Positions 1 through 7,231 of a DNA stretch of 15,861 nt are shown here, piece by piece (the stretch's first letter is position 1; every line of letters starts with the position of its first letter). Below the pieces are notes generated by a model. That model was given only the letters and a program-made list of their open reading frames with translations, ran no database searches and was not told the DNA's origin. This DNA is from an uncultured Bacteroidales bacterium. Lineage in GTDB: Bacteria > Bacteroidota > Bacteroidia > Bacteroidales > UBA932. Both the position numbers and the translations under genes were made by a program. Location of the stretch: NCBI GenBank assembly GCA_945874815.1, contig CAMCIE010000005.1, positions 1-15,861 of the forward strand, given 5' to 3'.

Positions 1-1560
1 GGCGGACAGGCAATCCCTGCATTCGATTTCTATATGGCACCGTTTGTAAGAAAGACATTCCATGAGGAAATCGAGAAACTCAGCGACCTTTACGGGGAAG
101 ATTTCAGCAGGCTCAACGACGTTGAGATTGATGACTATATCAAACGTGATCTTGTCGGCATTCAGGGTGACGAGCGCATCATACAGCATGCAATCAATAT
201 GACCGTGAGCAGGGTTCACCAGTCAATGGAGGCCTTTGTACACAATATGAACTCCATCCATTCAAGGGGTGGCAACCAGGTGGTATTCAGCTCCATCAAC
301 TATGGAACAGATACATCAGCCGAAGGACGTTGTGTCATCCGCGAAATCCTCAATACGACATACGAGGGTGTGGGTAACGGATCGACAGCTATCTTCCCTA
401 TACAGATATGGAAGAAAAAACGTGGCGTCAGCTACCTGCCTGAGGACAGGAACTACGACCTCTACAAGTTCGCCTGCAAGGTTTCTGCAAGAAGGTTCTT
501 CCCTAACTTCATCAATCTGGATGCTCCTTTCAACCAGCACGAACTCTGGAGAGCAGACGATCCTCAGCGTTATCAGTGGGAGTGTGCAACCATGGGATGC
601 CGCACCAGGGTATTCGAGAACAGATTCGGACCGAAGACCTCAATTGCAAGGGGCAACCTTTCATTCACAACTATAAATATAGTAAGGCTCGCCATCGAGT
701 GCATGGGAATCGAGGACAGGCAGGAAAGAATCGGTACTTTCTTCCACAAGCTTGACTGGGCCATGGACATTGCTGCAAAACAGCTCAATGAAAGGTTCAA
801 CTTCCAGAAGACAGCCCTCAAGAAACAGTTCCCTCTTCTGATGGGCGCCCTCTGGCTCGGTTGCGAGAACCTCAAAGATAATGACAGTATTGAGTCCGTT
901 ATCAATCAGGGTACTCTCGGAATCGGATTCATCGGTCTTGCCGAGGCTCTCATCGCCCTTGTGGGCAAGCACCATGGAGAGTCTGAAGAGGCACAGGAAC
1001 TGGGTCTGAGAATAGTGACCTACATGAGAGACAAGGCAAACGAGTTCTCAGAGATGTTCCAGCACAATTTCAGCGTGCTTGCAACTCCGGCAGAAGGTCT
1101 TTCCGGAAGGTTTACAAGGATGGACAAAAAGAAATTCGGCATCATCCCGGGCATCACCGACAAGGACTATTACACCAACTCCAACCATGTGCCTGTTTAT
1201 TATAAATGTACTCCTAAGCACAAGGCTGAGATTGAGGCTCCATACCATGACCTTACAAGGGGCGGTCACATCTTCTATGTTGAGATTGACGGAGATGCAA
1301 CCCATAATGCAGAGGCAATCATGGCAATCGTTGACCTGATGGACAAATACAATATCGGATACGGTTCCGTGAACCACAACCGCAACCGCTGCATGGACTG
1401 CGGATTTGAGAATGCCGATCCGGACCTTGAAGTATGTCCTCACTGCGGAAGCACCAAGATTGACAAACTCCAGAGAATTACGGGCTATCTGGTGGGAACT
1501 ACTGACCGCTGGAACAGTGCCAAATTGGCGGAACTTAAAGACCGCGTGGTACACAAATAG
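1..1560 (+). CDS. nrdD: Anaerobic (class III) ribonucleoside-triphosphate reductase, 3' part
   Basis: Glycyl-radical enzyme that reduces ribonucleotides to deoxyribonucleotides without oxygen, in the cytoplasm. The reading frame is open from base 1, and the codons before the first ATG (position 34) read GGQAIPAFDFY, a typical NrdD stretch, so the gene starts outside the window and the ATG is internal. Visible landmarks are the MGCRTR cysteine (codon 598-600), which by its distance from the glycyl site matches the thiyl-radical cysteine of the family; the C-terminal zinc site with two CxxC pairs (codons at 1390, 1399, 1435 and 1444); and the glycyl-radical site RITGYL, with Gly at 1483-1485, 25 residues from the end. 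The ATP-cone and the N-terminal cysteine of the active site lie outside the window. nrdG follows after 11 nt, the usual operon. The NrdD subtype (formate- or thioredoxin-type) cannot be decided from this part. Confidence 0.97.
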   Translation, partial: GGQAIPAFDFYMAPFVRKTFHEEIEKLSDLYGEDFSRLNDVEIDDYIKRDLVGIQGDERIIQHAINMTVSRVHQSMEAFVHNMNSIHSRGGNQVVFSSINYGTDTSAEGRCVIREILNTTYEGVGNGSTAIFPIQIWKKKRGVSYLPEDRNYDLYKFACKVSARRFFPNFINLDAPFNQHELWRADDPQRYQWECATMGCRTRVFENRFGPKTSIARGNLSFTTINIVRLAIECMGIEDRQERIGTFFHKLDWAMDIAAKQLNERFNFQKTALKKQFPLLMGALWLGCENLKDNDSIESVINQGTLGIGFIGLAEALIALVGKHHGESEEAQELGLRIVTYMRDKANEFSEMFQHNFSVLATPAEGLSGRFTRMDKKKFGIIPGITDKDYYTNSNHVPVYYKCTPKHKAEIEAPYHDLTRGGHIFYVEIDGDATHNAEAIMAIVDLMDKYNIGYGSVNHNRNRCMDCGFENADPDLEVCPHCGSTKIDKLQRITGYLVGTTDRWNSAKLAELKDRVVHK

Positions 1561-1571
1561 CAGATTTTCTG

Positions 1572-2102
1572 ATGAATATACAAGAAAAGGGAATGTCCGG
1601 GACCATCAGGGTTCTGGACATTCTTGAAGAAACGATGGCCGACGGGCCGGGGCTGCGCACTTCCATCTATTGTGCGGGATGTGCGCACCATTGCCCGGGA
1701 TGTCATAACCCGCAGTCATGGGACTTTGCCGGAGGAAAGGAAATGTCCGTTGACCAGCTCCTTGAGCTTATCCTGGATGATGAGTTCAGCAATGTCACCT
1801 ACTCCGGAGGGGATCCCCTGTACCAGGTTGAAGCCTTTACCGAACTCTCAAGAAAAATAAAGGAAAGGTCCGGAAAGACCATCTGGTGCTATACCGGATT
1901 CACATACGAGGAGATTCTGGCGGATGAGAGATTGTCAATGATTCTGCCGTATCTTGACGTGATTGTTGACGGTCCGTTCATCGAAGAGCTGAAGGACCGC
2001 GAATTGCTGTTCAGGGGTAGTTCCAATCAAAGAATCATCTACCTGAAGGGAAAGCCGGATGAAAGTATTCCCGGAACAGTTGCCCTCGTCCAGCCCAAAT
2101 AG
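1572..2102 (+). CDS. nrdG: Anaerobic ribonucleotide reductase activating protein (radical SAM)
   Basis: Small radical-SAM activase that uses a [4Fe-4S] cluster and S-adenosylmethionine to abstract hydrogen from the NrdD C-terminal glycine. At 176 residues it is of normal NrdG size. The cluster motif CxxxCxxC is Cys37, Cys41 and Cys44 (CAHHCPGC), followed by HNPQSWD. The SAM-binding TYSGGDP motif is at about residues 76-82. The ATG at 1572 is 11 nt after the nrdD stop, and a second in-frame ATG at 1593 (residue 8) is also possible because the conserved region begins after it. Co-transcription with nrdD is very likely. The gene ends 25 nt from the convergent epimerase gene, with no convincing terminator between them. 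Confidence 0.96.
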   Translation: MNIQEKGMSGTIRVLDILEETMADGPGLRTSIYCAGCAHHCPGCHNPQSWDFAGGKEMSVDQLLELILDDEFSNVTYSGGDPLYQVEAFTELSRKIKERSGKTIWCYTGFTYEEILADERLSMILPYLDVIVDGPFIEELKDRELLFRGSSNQRIIYLKGKPDESIPGTVALVQPK

Positions 2103-2127
2103 CTAGCCTTTTAAAAGTCGTCTCCGG

Positions 2128-3555
2128 TCAATGTTTCAGCTGGGATACGAAACGGTTTGACGCTCCGGTCTCGGTAGTCCATTTGTCGAGATTGCACTCG
2201 ATGCACCAGCCTCCTCCAAGAAGTACATACTCCAGCGAGGCAAGGAAAAGATGCCCGTGTTCACACTCCCATTCGCACATCGATCCTTCAAGATGACGTA
2301 CGAAATGTCCTCCGCGAAAGGCTGCTGCACTTTCAAGTTCATCATCGGTAAGTTCGTCCGGAGCCTTGCTCTCATCCCATCCATGTTCCAAAAGATGCAT
2401 CTGGCCGGCCGCCTTGCTGACGTTCTTTTCATAGTGAGGCGGAATGACGTCATCCCAGCTGCGTATGCTTTCATACTCTTCTTTAGAACCATAATAGGCC
2501 TCAAGCTTCTCCGGATCATTCTTTGCCCAGTATTGGGTGCCGAGCTGCTTGTCGAAGGCAAGCGGTTTCATGAACAACTTGATGGCAAAGGCAGGAGCCA
2601 GGAAAGCGAGCGAGTAATACCATGGCAGTTTCGATTTCATTTCCCGGAAATATTCATCTACAGGAATGTTAGCCCTGAAATGCAGGTATTTTTCAAGTTC
2701 ATCAGCATCGGTATACCACATTCCATGGAAATTACGTGTTGCAAACCACTGTGGTTCAAACACTTTCTCAGGCTTAGGCAGGCCGAGTGAGGTGAGCATC
2801 CTTGTCTCGAATTCATAATTGGTCATCCTGTATTGCTCACCGCTGCTGAGGTTGTAGAAATGATTCCAGAATTCTTCCGGCACGTCATCAGAGCACACAT
2901 TCGCCAGCACCCTTCCCGAATCCTCGATAGTAGCCCATTCAAGCATGCCTGACACCGGCACATGAAAGGCTGTAGGATTCACCACTTTCAATATTCCCGG
3001 ATAAAGGATTCCGGTCTGTCGTATTGACACCCAATGTTTTATCCCTGAATCAACGATTGCTTTCTCTGCCTTGCACTTCGATACGGAATACATGTCATAC
3101 CTGCTGGCAAGAACCGGGTCCCCGGTACGTCCCCAATGGAAAGGGGCACGGCGGTCGCCATATTGAGCGACGGAGCCAATATATACAACCTTGATATCAT
3201 CGGCATTAGGCTGGGCAAGAACGGCTCTGGCCACATATTCAGACGATAAAACATTGACTTTGAGTGTCTTTTCAGGATAATAGTCGGCGGACGGGGACAC
3301 CATTCCTCCCACATGGAGGACATAATCGGAGCCCTCAACCCCCTTCAGGACATCATCATATACGGTAAGGTCTCCCCAAACGATGGTTACGGAAGGATCA
3401 TCCATATATGGTGACAACTTCTTGATATTCTTATTGCTCTTGCGGGCAAGAATTCTGATATCGAATTCATCTTTGCGAGAGTAAAGTTCCTTGAAACCGG
3501 CCCAGCCCATGTTTCCTGTGGCACCGGTTAGAAACACTGTTTTCTTTTTCTTCAT
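2128..3555 (-). CDS. Extended SDR / NAD-dependent epimerase-dehydratase family protein with C-terminal Cys/His cluster
   Basis: Rossmann-fold oxidoreductase or sugar-nucleotide epimerase type; substrate unknown. The N-terminal dinucleotide loop is TGATGNMG (Gly11, Gly14, Gly17). An acidic GDLTVYDD segment follows near residue 61, and the likely catalytic set is Ser128 (YIGSVAQYG) with Tyr156 and Lys160 (YSVSK). The extended-SDR domain ends near residue 310. About 165 more residues follow: a hydrophobic stretch (about 311-333, possibly membrane-associated), a charged helical part, and a terminal cluster with Cys427, CEHGH (Cys431-His435) and CIEC (Cys451, Cys454) that resembles a treble-clef zinc ribbon. 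At 475 residues the protein is clearly longer than the 300-350 usual for this family. It starts 12 nt after the stop of the EnvC-like gene, so it is the last gene of that operon. Family assignment is firm; the reaction is not. Confidence 0.9.
   Translation of the reverse strand: MKKKKTVFLTGATGNMGWAGFKELYSRKDEFDIRILARKSNKNIKKLSPYMDDPSVTIVWGDLTVYDDVLKGVEGSDYVLHVGGMVSPSADYYPEKTLKVNVLSSEYVARAVLAQPNADDIKVVYIGSVAQYGDRRAPFHWGRTGDPVLASRYDMYSVSKCKAEKAIVDSGIKHWVSIRQTGILYPGILKVVNPTAFHVPVSGMLEWATIEDSGRVLANVCSDDVPEEFWNHFYNLSSGEQYRMTNYEFETRMLTSLGLPKPEKVFEPQWFATRNFHGMWYTDADELEKYLHFRANIPVDEYFREMKSKLPWYYSLAFLAPAFAIKLFMKPLAFDKQLGTQYWAKNDPEKLEAYYGSKEEYESIRSWDDVIPPHYEKNVSKAAGQMHLLEHGWDESKAPDELTDDELESAAAFRGGHFVRHLEGSMCEWECEHGHLFLASLEYVLLGGGWCIECNLDKWTTETGASNRFVSQLKH
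2194..2277 (-). other. Putative treble-clef/zinc-ribbon motif in the epimerase C-terminus
   Basis: Region coding residues 427-454 of the epimerase-family protein. Cys427 and the CEHGH element are followed after 15 residues by GGGWCIEC. The arrangement CxxGH ... GxWCxxC matches the general pattern of treble-clef zinc ribbons. Metal binding is inferred from spacing only. Confidence 0.5.
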
Positions 3556-3567
3556 AAAACGAATAGT

Positions 3568-4755
3568 TTATCTGAGCCAGTTGAGAGGATTCTGAGGCTG
3601 GCTTCCTTGCCAGATTTCCAGATGGAGCCTCGTCTGGCCGTTCATAGTATCCACTACACCAATGGTCTGCCCGGTGGAAACCTTGTCTCCTGCCTTCACG
3701 GCAGTACTTTTCAGCCTGCAATAGAAAGAGAAATAATTGCCATGCTGTACGATTACACAAATATTGTATCCTGGCTGAACCATTATCTGCTTAACAACTC
3801 CGTCAAATACGGATTTGACCTGAGTATCCTTGTCAAGGGCCACCTCTATTCCATTCTTCGGAGGCAGCTTGAGATTCTTGTAAACAGGATGGAAGCGCTG
3901 GCCGAAATAATCCACCACAGGACCCTCTGCCGGCCACGGGAGCTTGCCTTTGTTCTTGGCAAACTCAGAGGAGAGCTTCACCGCCTGAGGATCGGCTTTG
4001 GATGATTTTCCACCCTGCTTATTCATATTCTGGGCAACCAGACGGGCGAGTTCCTTATTGAGAGCCTCAACCTCCTTTTTCTTTGAAGCAAGCTGGGCCT
4101 GATATTTCTTTTTGTCTCTGTTAAGCTGCCTGACCACGGCGTTGGCTTCCGATTCCTCTGCCTTCAGCCGATTCAGCTCAGAGGCACGCTCCTGTCGCAC
4201 TTTCTGTGCATCGCTCCTGAGAGCATCCATAGTCTCCTTTTGCTTTTCAAGCTCATCCTTCGCCTGCTGGAGCCGGCGGGCATCCGCATTCATCTGGGTA
4301 GAAAGGTTCTTGAAATAGCTCACACGGCGGAACGCCTGGGCAATGTTGTCACTGGAAAGAATGTACATGTACCATAAACGGGTGTCCCTGTTCTTGTAGG
4401 CCGACATGACAAGACGCGAATAGTGTTCCGAGAGAGTGTCCACCCTTGCCTGAAGGGCATCCATCTGCTTTTTTGCCTTGCTTATCATTGCATCATAGGT
4501 GCGGATTTCAGAGTCAGCCTCGTCCAGCAGGGCTTTCCTGTTCTCGATTTTCTTGCGCAGGAGTTCAAGCTCCGAAAGCTTTGAACTGCTTTTGGAGGCA
4601 TTGGCTGCTATCTGTTTGTCTATGATTGCGATTTCACGTTCAAGACGGGCTTTCTTGTCTTGGCTTGCCTTGACATTCTGGGCAGAAACTGAGGCAACAA
4701 AACAAAAAAGTGATAAAATTATGGTAAACAGTCTTTTCATCTGAGTTTCGGTCAT
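3568..4755 (-). CDS. EnvC-like murein hydrolase activator: coiled coil plus degenerate M23 (LytM) domain
   Basis: Periplasmic regulator of peptidoglycan amidases, 395 residues. The signal peptide MKRLFTIILSLFCFVASVSA follows a five-residue leader. A long coiled coil rich in Lys, Glu, Arg and Gln covers about residues 30-245, and the LytM fold covers about 272-395, ending PLNWLR. The catalytic and zinc positions are mostly lost: HxGxD has become KNGIE (Lys300, Glu304), the YAHL histidine is Arg347, and HLH is RLH (Arg376; only His378 kept). This matches EnvC-type activators rather than active endopeptidases. The start is either the ATG at 4755, which overlaps the upstream TGA as ATGA, or the ATG at 4740, which begins the signal peptide directly. 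It is the second gene of the TPR operon. Partner amidases are not in the window. Confidence 0.9.
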   Translation of the reverse strand: MTETQMKRLFTIILSLFCFVASVSAQNVKASQDKKARLEREIAIIDKQIAANASKSSSKLSELELLRKKIENRKALLDEADSEIRTYDAMISKAKKQMDALQARVDTLSEHYSRLVMSAYKNRDTRLWYMYILSSDNIAQAFRRVSYFKNLSTQMNADARRLQQAKDELEKQKETMDALRSDAQKVRQERASELNRLKAEESEANAVVRQLNRDKKKYQAQLASKKKEVEALNKELARLVAQNMNKQGGKSSKADPQAVKLSSEFAKNKGKLPWPAEGPVVDYFGQRFHPVYKNLKLPPKNGIEVALDKDTQVKSVFDGVVKQIMVQPGYNICVIVQHGNYFSFYCRLKSTAVKAGDKVSTGQTIGVVDTMNGQTRLHLEIWQGSQPQNPLNWLR

Positions 4756-6470
4756 TTATTGACGGCTTGTTTTCTTTGACTGATTCTTTCTTCCAGATCC
4801 GGGATGGAACCGTCGTTCTTCTGCCTGGCAAGATTCCAATAGACAAATGCAAGGTCATATTCTTTCAGCGCATACAGAACCTCGGCATAATGGTCCATGA
4901 CCACAGCGCTTTCCTTCCCGCCGTAAAGCATGGCGTGCTTGAAGAAAGGCTTGGCTTCCAGAGCCTTGCCCTGAAGGAACAGAATCCATCCGAAAGTGTC
5001 GAGATAGGTGGAATTGTCCGGCTCAGCCTCAACGGTCTTCTTGCTCATATTGTATGCTTTCTTGAGGTTCTTGCCCTCCATGCTCAGGTAATATGCATAG
5101 TTGTTCAGCACATAGACATAGTTTGGATTTATCTTCAATGCCTTTTCATAAGCCTTATATGCCTTTTTGGAATCGCCCTTCTGATGGTAGATGTCTCCGG
5201 CTGTGGACCATGCCCTCAAGGTGGCGGAACTGTCATTCGGAGCCTTTTCCAACACCATATTGCAGATTTCCAGCACCTTGTCGTATTCCTTCATATTATA
5301 ATCCCCCACACTTGCCATCTCAAGGAAAACGGTCTCGGACGGGAAACGATCGAAGGCCTTGCGCCCCTGTTCGGACAATTCCTCCCATTGCTGAGCATAC
5401 ATCAGATATTCAATATATTCAGCATTGATGTCATAGCTGTTTGGCCAAAGGTCCTTGTTGAGGGAAAAGAAGGCTCCTGCCTTCTGCTTGCGGTCTGTCG
5501 AGTAATAATAAACGGCTGATGTCCTGAGGATGGTGCTGTCAGTGGGATGCACCTGAAGGAGGCTGTTCATCACCGTGTCCATCTGCGGGCCGAATGTCTG
5601 GAGAAATTTGGGGTCCGAATGCTGGACTATTGCCATGATATAATCGCTTTTGCCTGCGGCAGGATAGTCCTCGAGAGCAGCAATTTTGTTCAGGATATTG
5701 AAAAATTTGTCATATTTCCTGGTCATCCTCAATGTCTCGGCCTTTCCAAGAATGGCAGGGACATAATCCGGAGCAAGGTCCAGAGCCTCATCGTAGTATG
5801 CAAGGGCGGTGGAATCATTGTACATGGACATTTGCCATTCGGCAAGAGTCGAAAGTACATAAGGTGATGAATATTCCTTGTTGAACTCTTCAAGACAGGC
5901 AAAGGCTTCGTCATTTTTCTGAAGTTTGCGCAGGAGATTGAACCGGAACACTGTCGTGGATTCATTCTTGCCGAATATAGTCTCCACCTGGTCCAGAGTC
6001 TCAAGGGCTTTCTGATATTCTCCCTGTGAGGAATACAATTCAACCATGTCAAAGTACAGCTCGCTTTTGCGCGGAAAGTCTTCAACAAGTTTTTCATAAA
6101 GGCTGATTGTAAGTTCCTCCCTTGAGGTAAGGCCATACAGATTTGCCAGACGATAGCGGTACCAGAAATTTTTCGGGTCTGCTTCCGCTGCCCGGGAAAG
6201 ATATTCTTCAGCCTTTTTGGCGTCTCCTTTGCCAAGGTATGAAAGCGAAAGGTAATAGCAGGCTGCATCATTGGATGGATCCGCTTCAATGACTGTCTCC
6301 AGAAGTCTTATGGCTCCGTCAAAATCTCTCTCATTATACTTATTTACAGCGTCCAGCACGATGTTCTCTATTATTGCCGGCTTTGGAACAGACTGTGAAT
6401 ACAGACAAGTTCCAAAATCCGCCAAAAGAGCAATAAGGCATGCAGACAATATCTTTATTATCGGTTTCAT
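4752..6470 (-). CDS. Secreted tetratricopeptide-repeat protein
   Basis: Exported scaffold protein of 572 residues; function unknown. The N-terminus has a signal peptide (charged start, hydrophobic residues about 7-22, then YSQS), so periplasmic location is expected. The rest is nearly all helical TPR. Clear repeats are near residues 37-67 (YNERDFDGAIRLLETVIEAD), 70-101 and 104-135, and near 440-480 (GDIYHQKGDSKKAYKAYEKA), with weaker repeats between. A WNLARQK segment and a basic tail close the protein. It is the first gene of a minus-strand operon, with a well-formed Bacteroidota promoter about 27 nt upstream, and its TGA overlaps the ATG of the EnvC-like gene, implying translational coupling. 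TPR and EnvC-like genes are commonly adjacent in Bacteroidota, so a role in cell-wall remodelling is plausible but inferred. Confidence 0.88.
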   Translation of the reverse strand: MKPIIKILSACLIALLADFGTCLYSQSVPKPAIIENIVLDAVNKYNERDFDGAIRLLETVIEADPSNDAACYYLSLSYLGKGDAKKAEEYLSRAAEADPKNFWYRYRLANLYGLTSREELTISLYEKLVEDFPRKSELYFDMVELYSSQGEYQKALETLDQVETIFGKNESTTVFRFNLLRKLQKNDEAFACLEEFNKEYSSPYVLSTLAEWQMSMYNDSTALAYYDEALDLAPDYVPAILGKAETLRMTRKYDKFFNILNKIAALEDYPAAGKSDYIMAIVQHSDPKFLQTFGPQMDTVMNSLLQVHPTDSTILRTSAVYYYSTDRKQKAGAFFSLNKDLWPNSYDINAEYIEYLMYAQQWEELSEQGRKAFDRFPSETVFLEMASVGDYNMKEYDKVLEICNMVLEKAPNDSSATLRAWSTAGDIYHQKGDSKKAYKAYEKALKINPNYVYVLNNYAYYLSMEGKNLKKAYNMSKKTVEAEPDNSTYLDTFGWILFLQGKALEAKPFFKHAMLYGGKESAVVMDHYAEVLYALKEYDLAFVYWNLARQKNDGSIPDLEERISQRKQAVNK

Positions 6471-6496
6471 CTGTCAGAATTATAGGACTAAAGTTT

Positions 6497-6527
6497 CAAA
6501 TTTACACAGAAATTTTGGTACTGCAAA
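6497..6527 (-). promoter_or_regulatory. Bacteroidota-type promoter of the TPR/EnvC/epimerase operon
   Basis: Read on the minus strand, TTTG (6527-6524) is followed by exactly 19 nt and then TAAATTTG (6504-6497), a full match to TTTG-N19-TAnnTTTG of the primary Bacteroidota sigma factor. Transcription would start near 6490, about 20 nt before the ATG at 6470. This is the best promoter in the window. Confidence 0.75.
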
Positions 6528-6583
6528 TGCAAGGCCATGACAAAATCACACAAAAATAATACGCATATTCCGTAACAATTGCA

Positions 6584-6591
6584 TAAATTTG
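6584..6591 (+). promoter_or_regulatory. Candidate -7 element for the ECF sigma gene
   Basis: TAAATTTG matches TAnnTTTG, but no TTTG lies at the expected -33 distance. A second near-match (GAAATTTG) follows at 6593-6600. If used, the leader before the GTG start at 6689 would be about 90 nt. An ECF factor may instead control its own promoter here, which would look different. Confidence 0.4.
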
Positions 6592-6607
6592 GGAAATTTG
6601 ACATTAT

Positions 6608-6636
6608 GATGCAACATTAATGGCCCGTGCTGCATC
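6608..6636 (+). promoter_or_regulatory. Inverted repeat GATGCA/TGCATC in the sigma-gene leader
   Basis: GATGCA (6608-6613) and TGCATC (6631-6636) form a perfect 6-bp inverted repeat separated by 17 nt and followed by TTTT. It could be an operator half-site pair or a weak RNA hairpin in the leader. A repeat this short can also occur by chance. Confidence 0.25.
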
Positions 6637-6688
6637 TTTTCTCAGATTCGTTAATTATGGGAATTGAAACTGGGCCAATTTTGTAACC

Positions 6689-7231
6689 GTGGCTGAACTC
6701 TTTGACTCTCAGTTAATTGACGCCTGCAAAAAAGGAGACCGGGCTTCCCAGAAGATCTTGTTTGATCGTCTGGCGCCCCGTATGTTCCCTCTTTGCATAA
6801 GATATGTCAAGGACAGGTCACTTGCAGAAGACATTCTGCAGGACGGTTTCATCACATTGTTTACCCGGATCGACACATACAAGGCAGACGGCTCTTTCGA
6901 GGGATGGGCAAGGAGGATTTTCGTGACGACGGCACTCATGTCCCTCAGGAAGAAAGACGCGCTGAAAATGAGCGATGAACTTGACACTGCCCGCGGGATG
7001 AAGGCCGAGACCGTATCACAGATGCAGAATATCGGCTATAAGGAGTTGATGGAGCTGGTGATGACGCTTCCTGCCGGGTTCAGGGCTGTTTTCAATATGT
7101 ACGCAATTGAAGGGTATTCCCACAAGGAGATTGCACAGATGCTTGGCATCACGGAAACGACTTCAAGAACTCAGTTCAGCAGGGCAAGGGCATGGCTGCA
7201 GAATAAAATCAAGGAAAGAGAAAATGGTTGA
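6689..7231 (+). CDS. ECF-type RNA polymerase sigma factor (Das-like)
   Basis: Alternative sigma factor of 180 residues that would redirect RNA polymerase when released by its anti-sigma partner. The sigma-2 region spans about residues 22-90 (RSLAEDILQDGFITLF, then SFEGWARRIFVTTALMSLRK), followed by a variable linker and sigma-4 at about 118-172 with the helix-turn-helix YSHKEIAQMLGITETTSRTQ. The start is GTG: an in-frame stop lies at 6665, there is no ATG before the conserved LIDACKKGD, and GTG at 6689 is the only sensible start. Its last 8 nt overlap the start of the Dma-like gene, which fits a translationally coupled sigma/anti-sigma pair. It corresponds in position and type to the Das sigma factors paired with Dma proteins in Bacteroides. 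ECF identity is certain; its regulon is unknown. Confidence 0.95.
   Translation: MAELFDSQLIDACKKGDRASQKILFDRLAPRMFPLCIRYVKDRSLAEDILQDGFITLFTRIDTYKADGSFEGWARRIFVTTALMSLRKKDALKMSDELDTARGMKAETVSQMQNIGYKELMELVMTLPAGFRAVFNMYAIEGYSHKEIAQMLGITETTSRTQFSRARAWLQNKIKERENG

Noticed and set aside
2108..2117. CTTTTAAAAG palindrome between nrdG and the epimerase gene as a terminator
   Set aside because: Only five A/T-rich base pairs with no loop and no GC stem; too weak to call.
2251..2790. Plus-strand open frame opposite the epimerase C-terminal extension
   Set aside because: Antisense shadow; I checked it because the extension is unusual, but the minus frame carries the ordered Cys/His motif and a continuous SDR frame.
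3568..4755. Active M23 zinc endopeptidase
   Set aside because: The zinc and catalytic residues are replaced at four of five positions, so an activator role is preferred.
4767..5519. Plus-strand open frame of 250 codons opposite the TPR gene
   Set aside because: The minus-strand TPR protein has clear repeats and a signal peptide; the antisense product is hydrophobic and unrecognisable.
6438..6470. LSAC lipobox at residues 8-11 of the TPR protein
   Set aside because: The hydrophobic stretch before Cys11 is far too short, and the hydrophobic core continues past it; an ordinary signal peptide is more likely.
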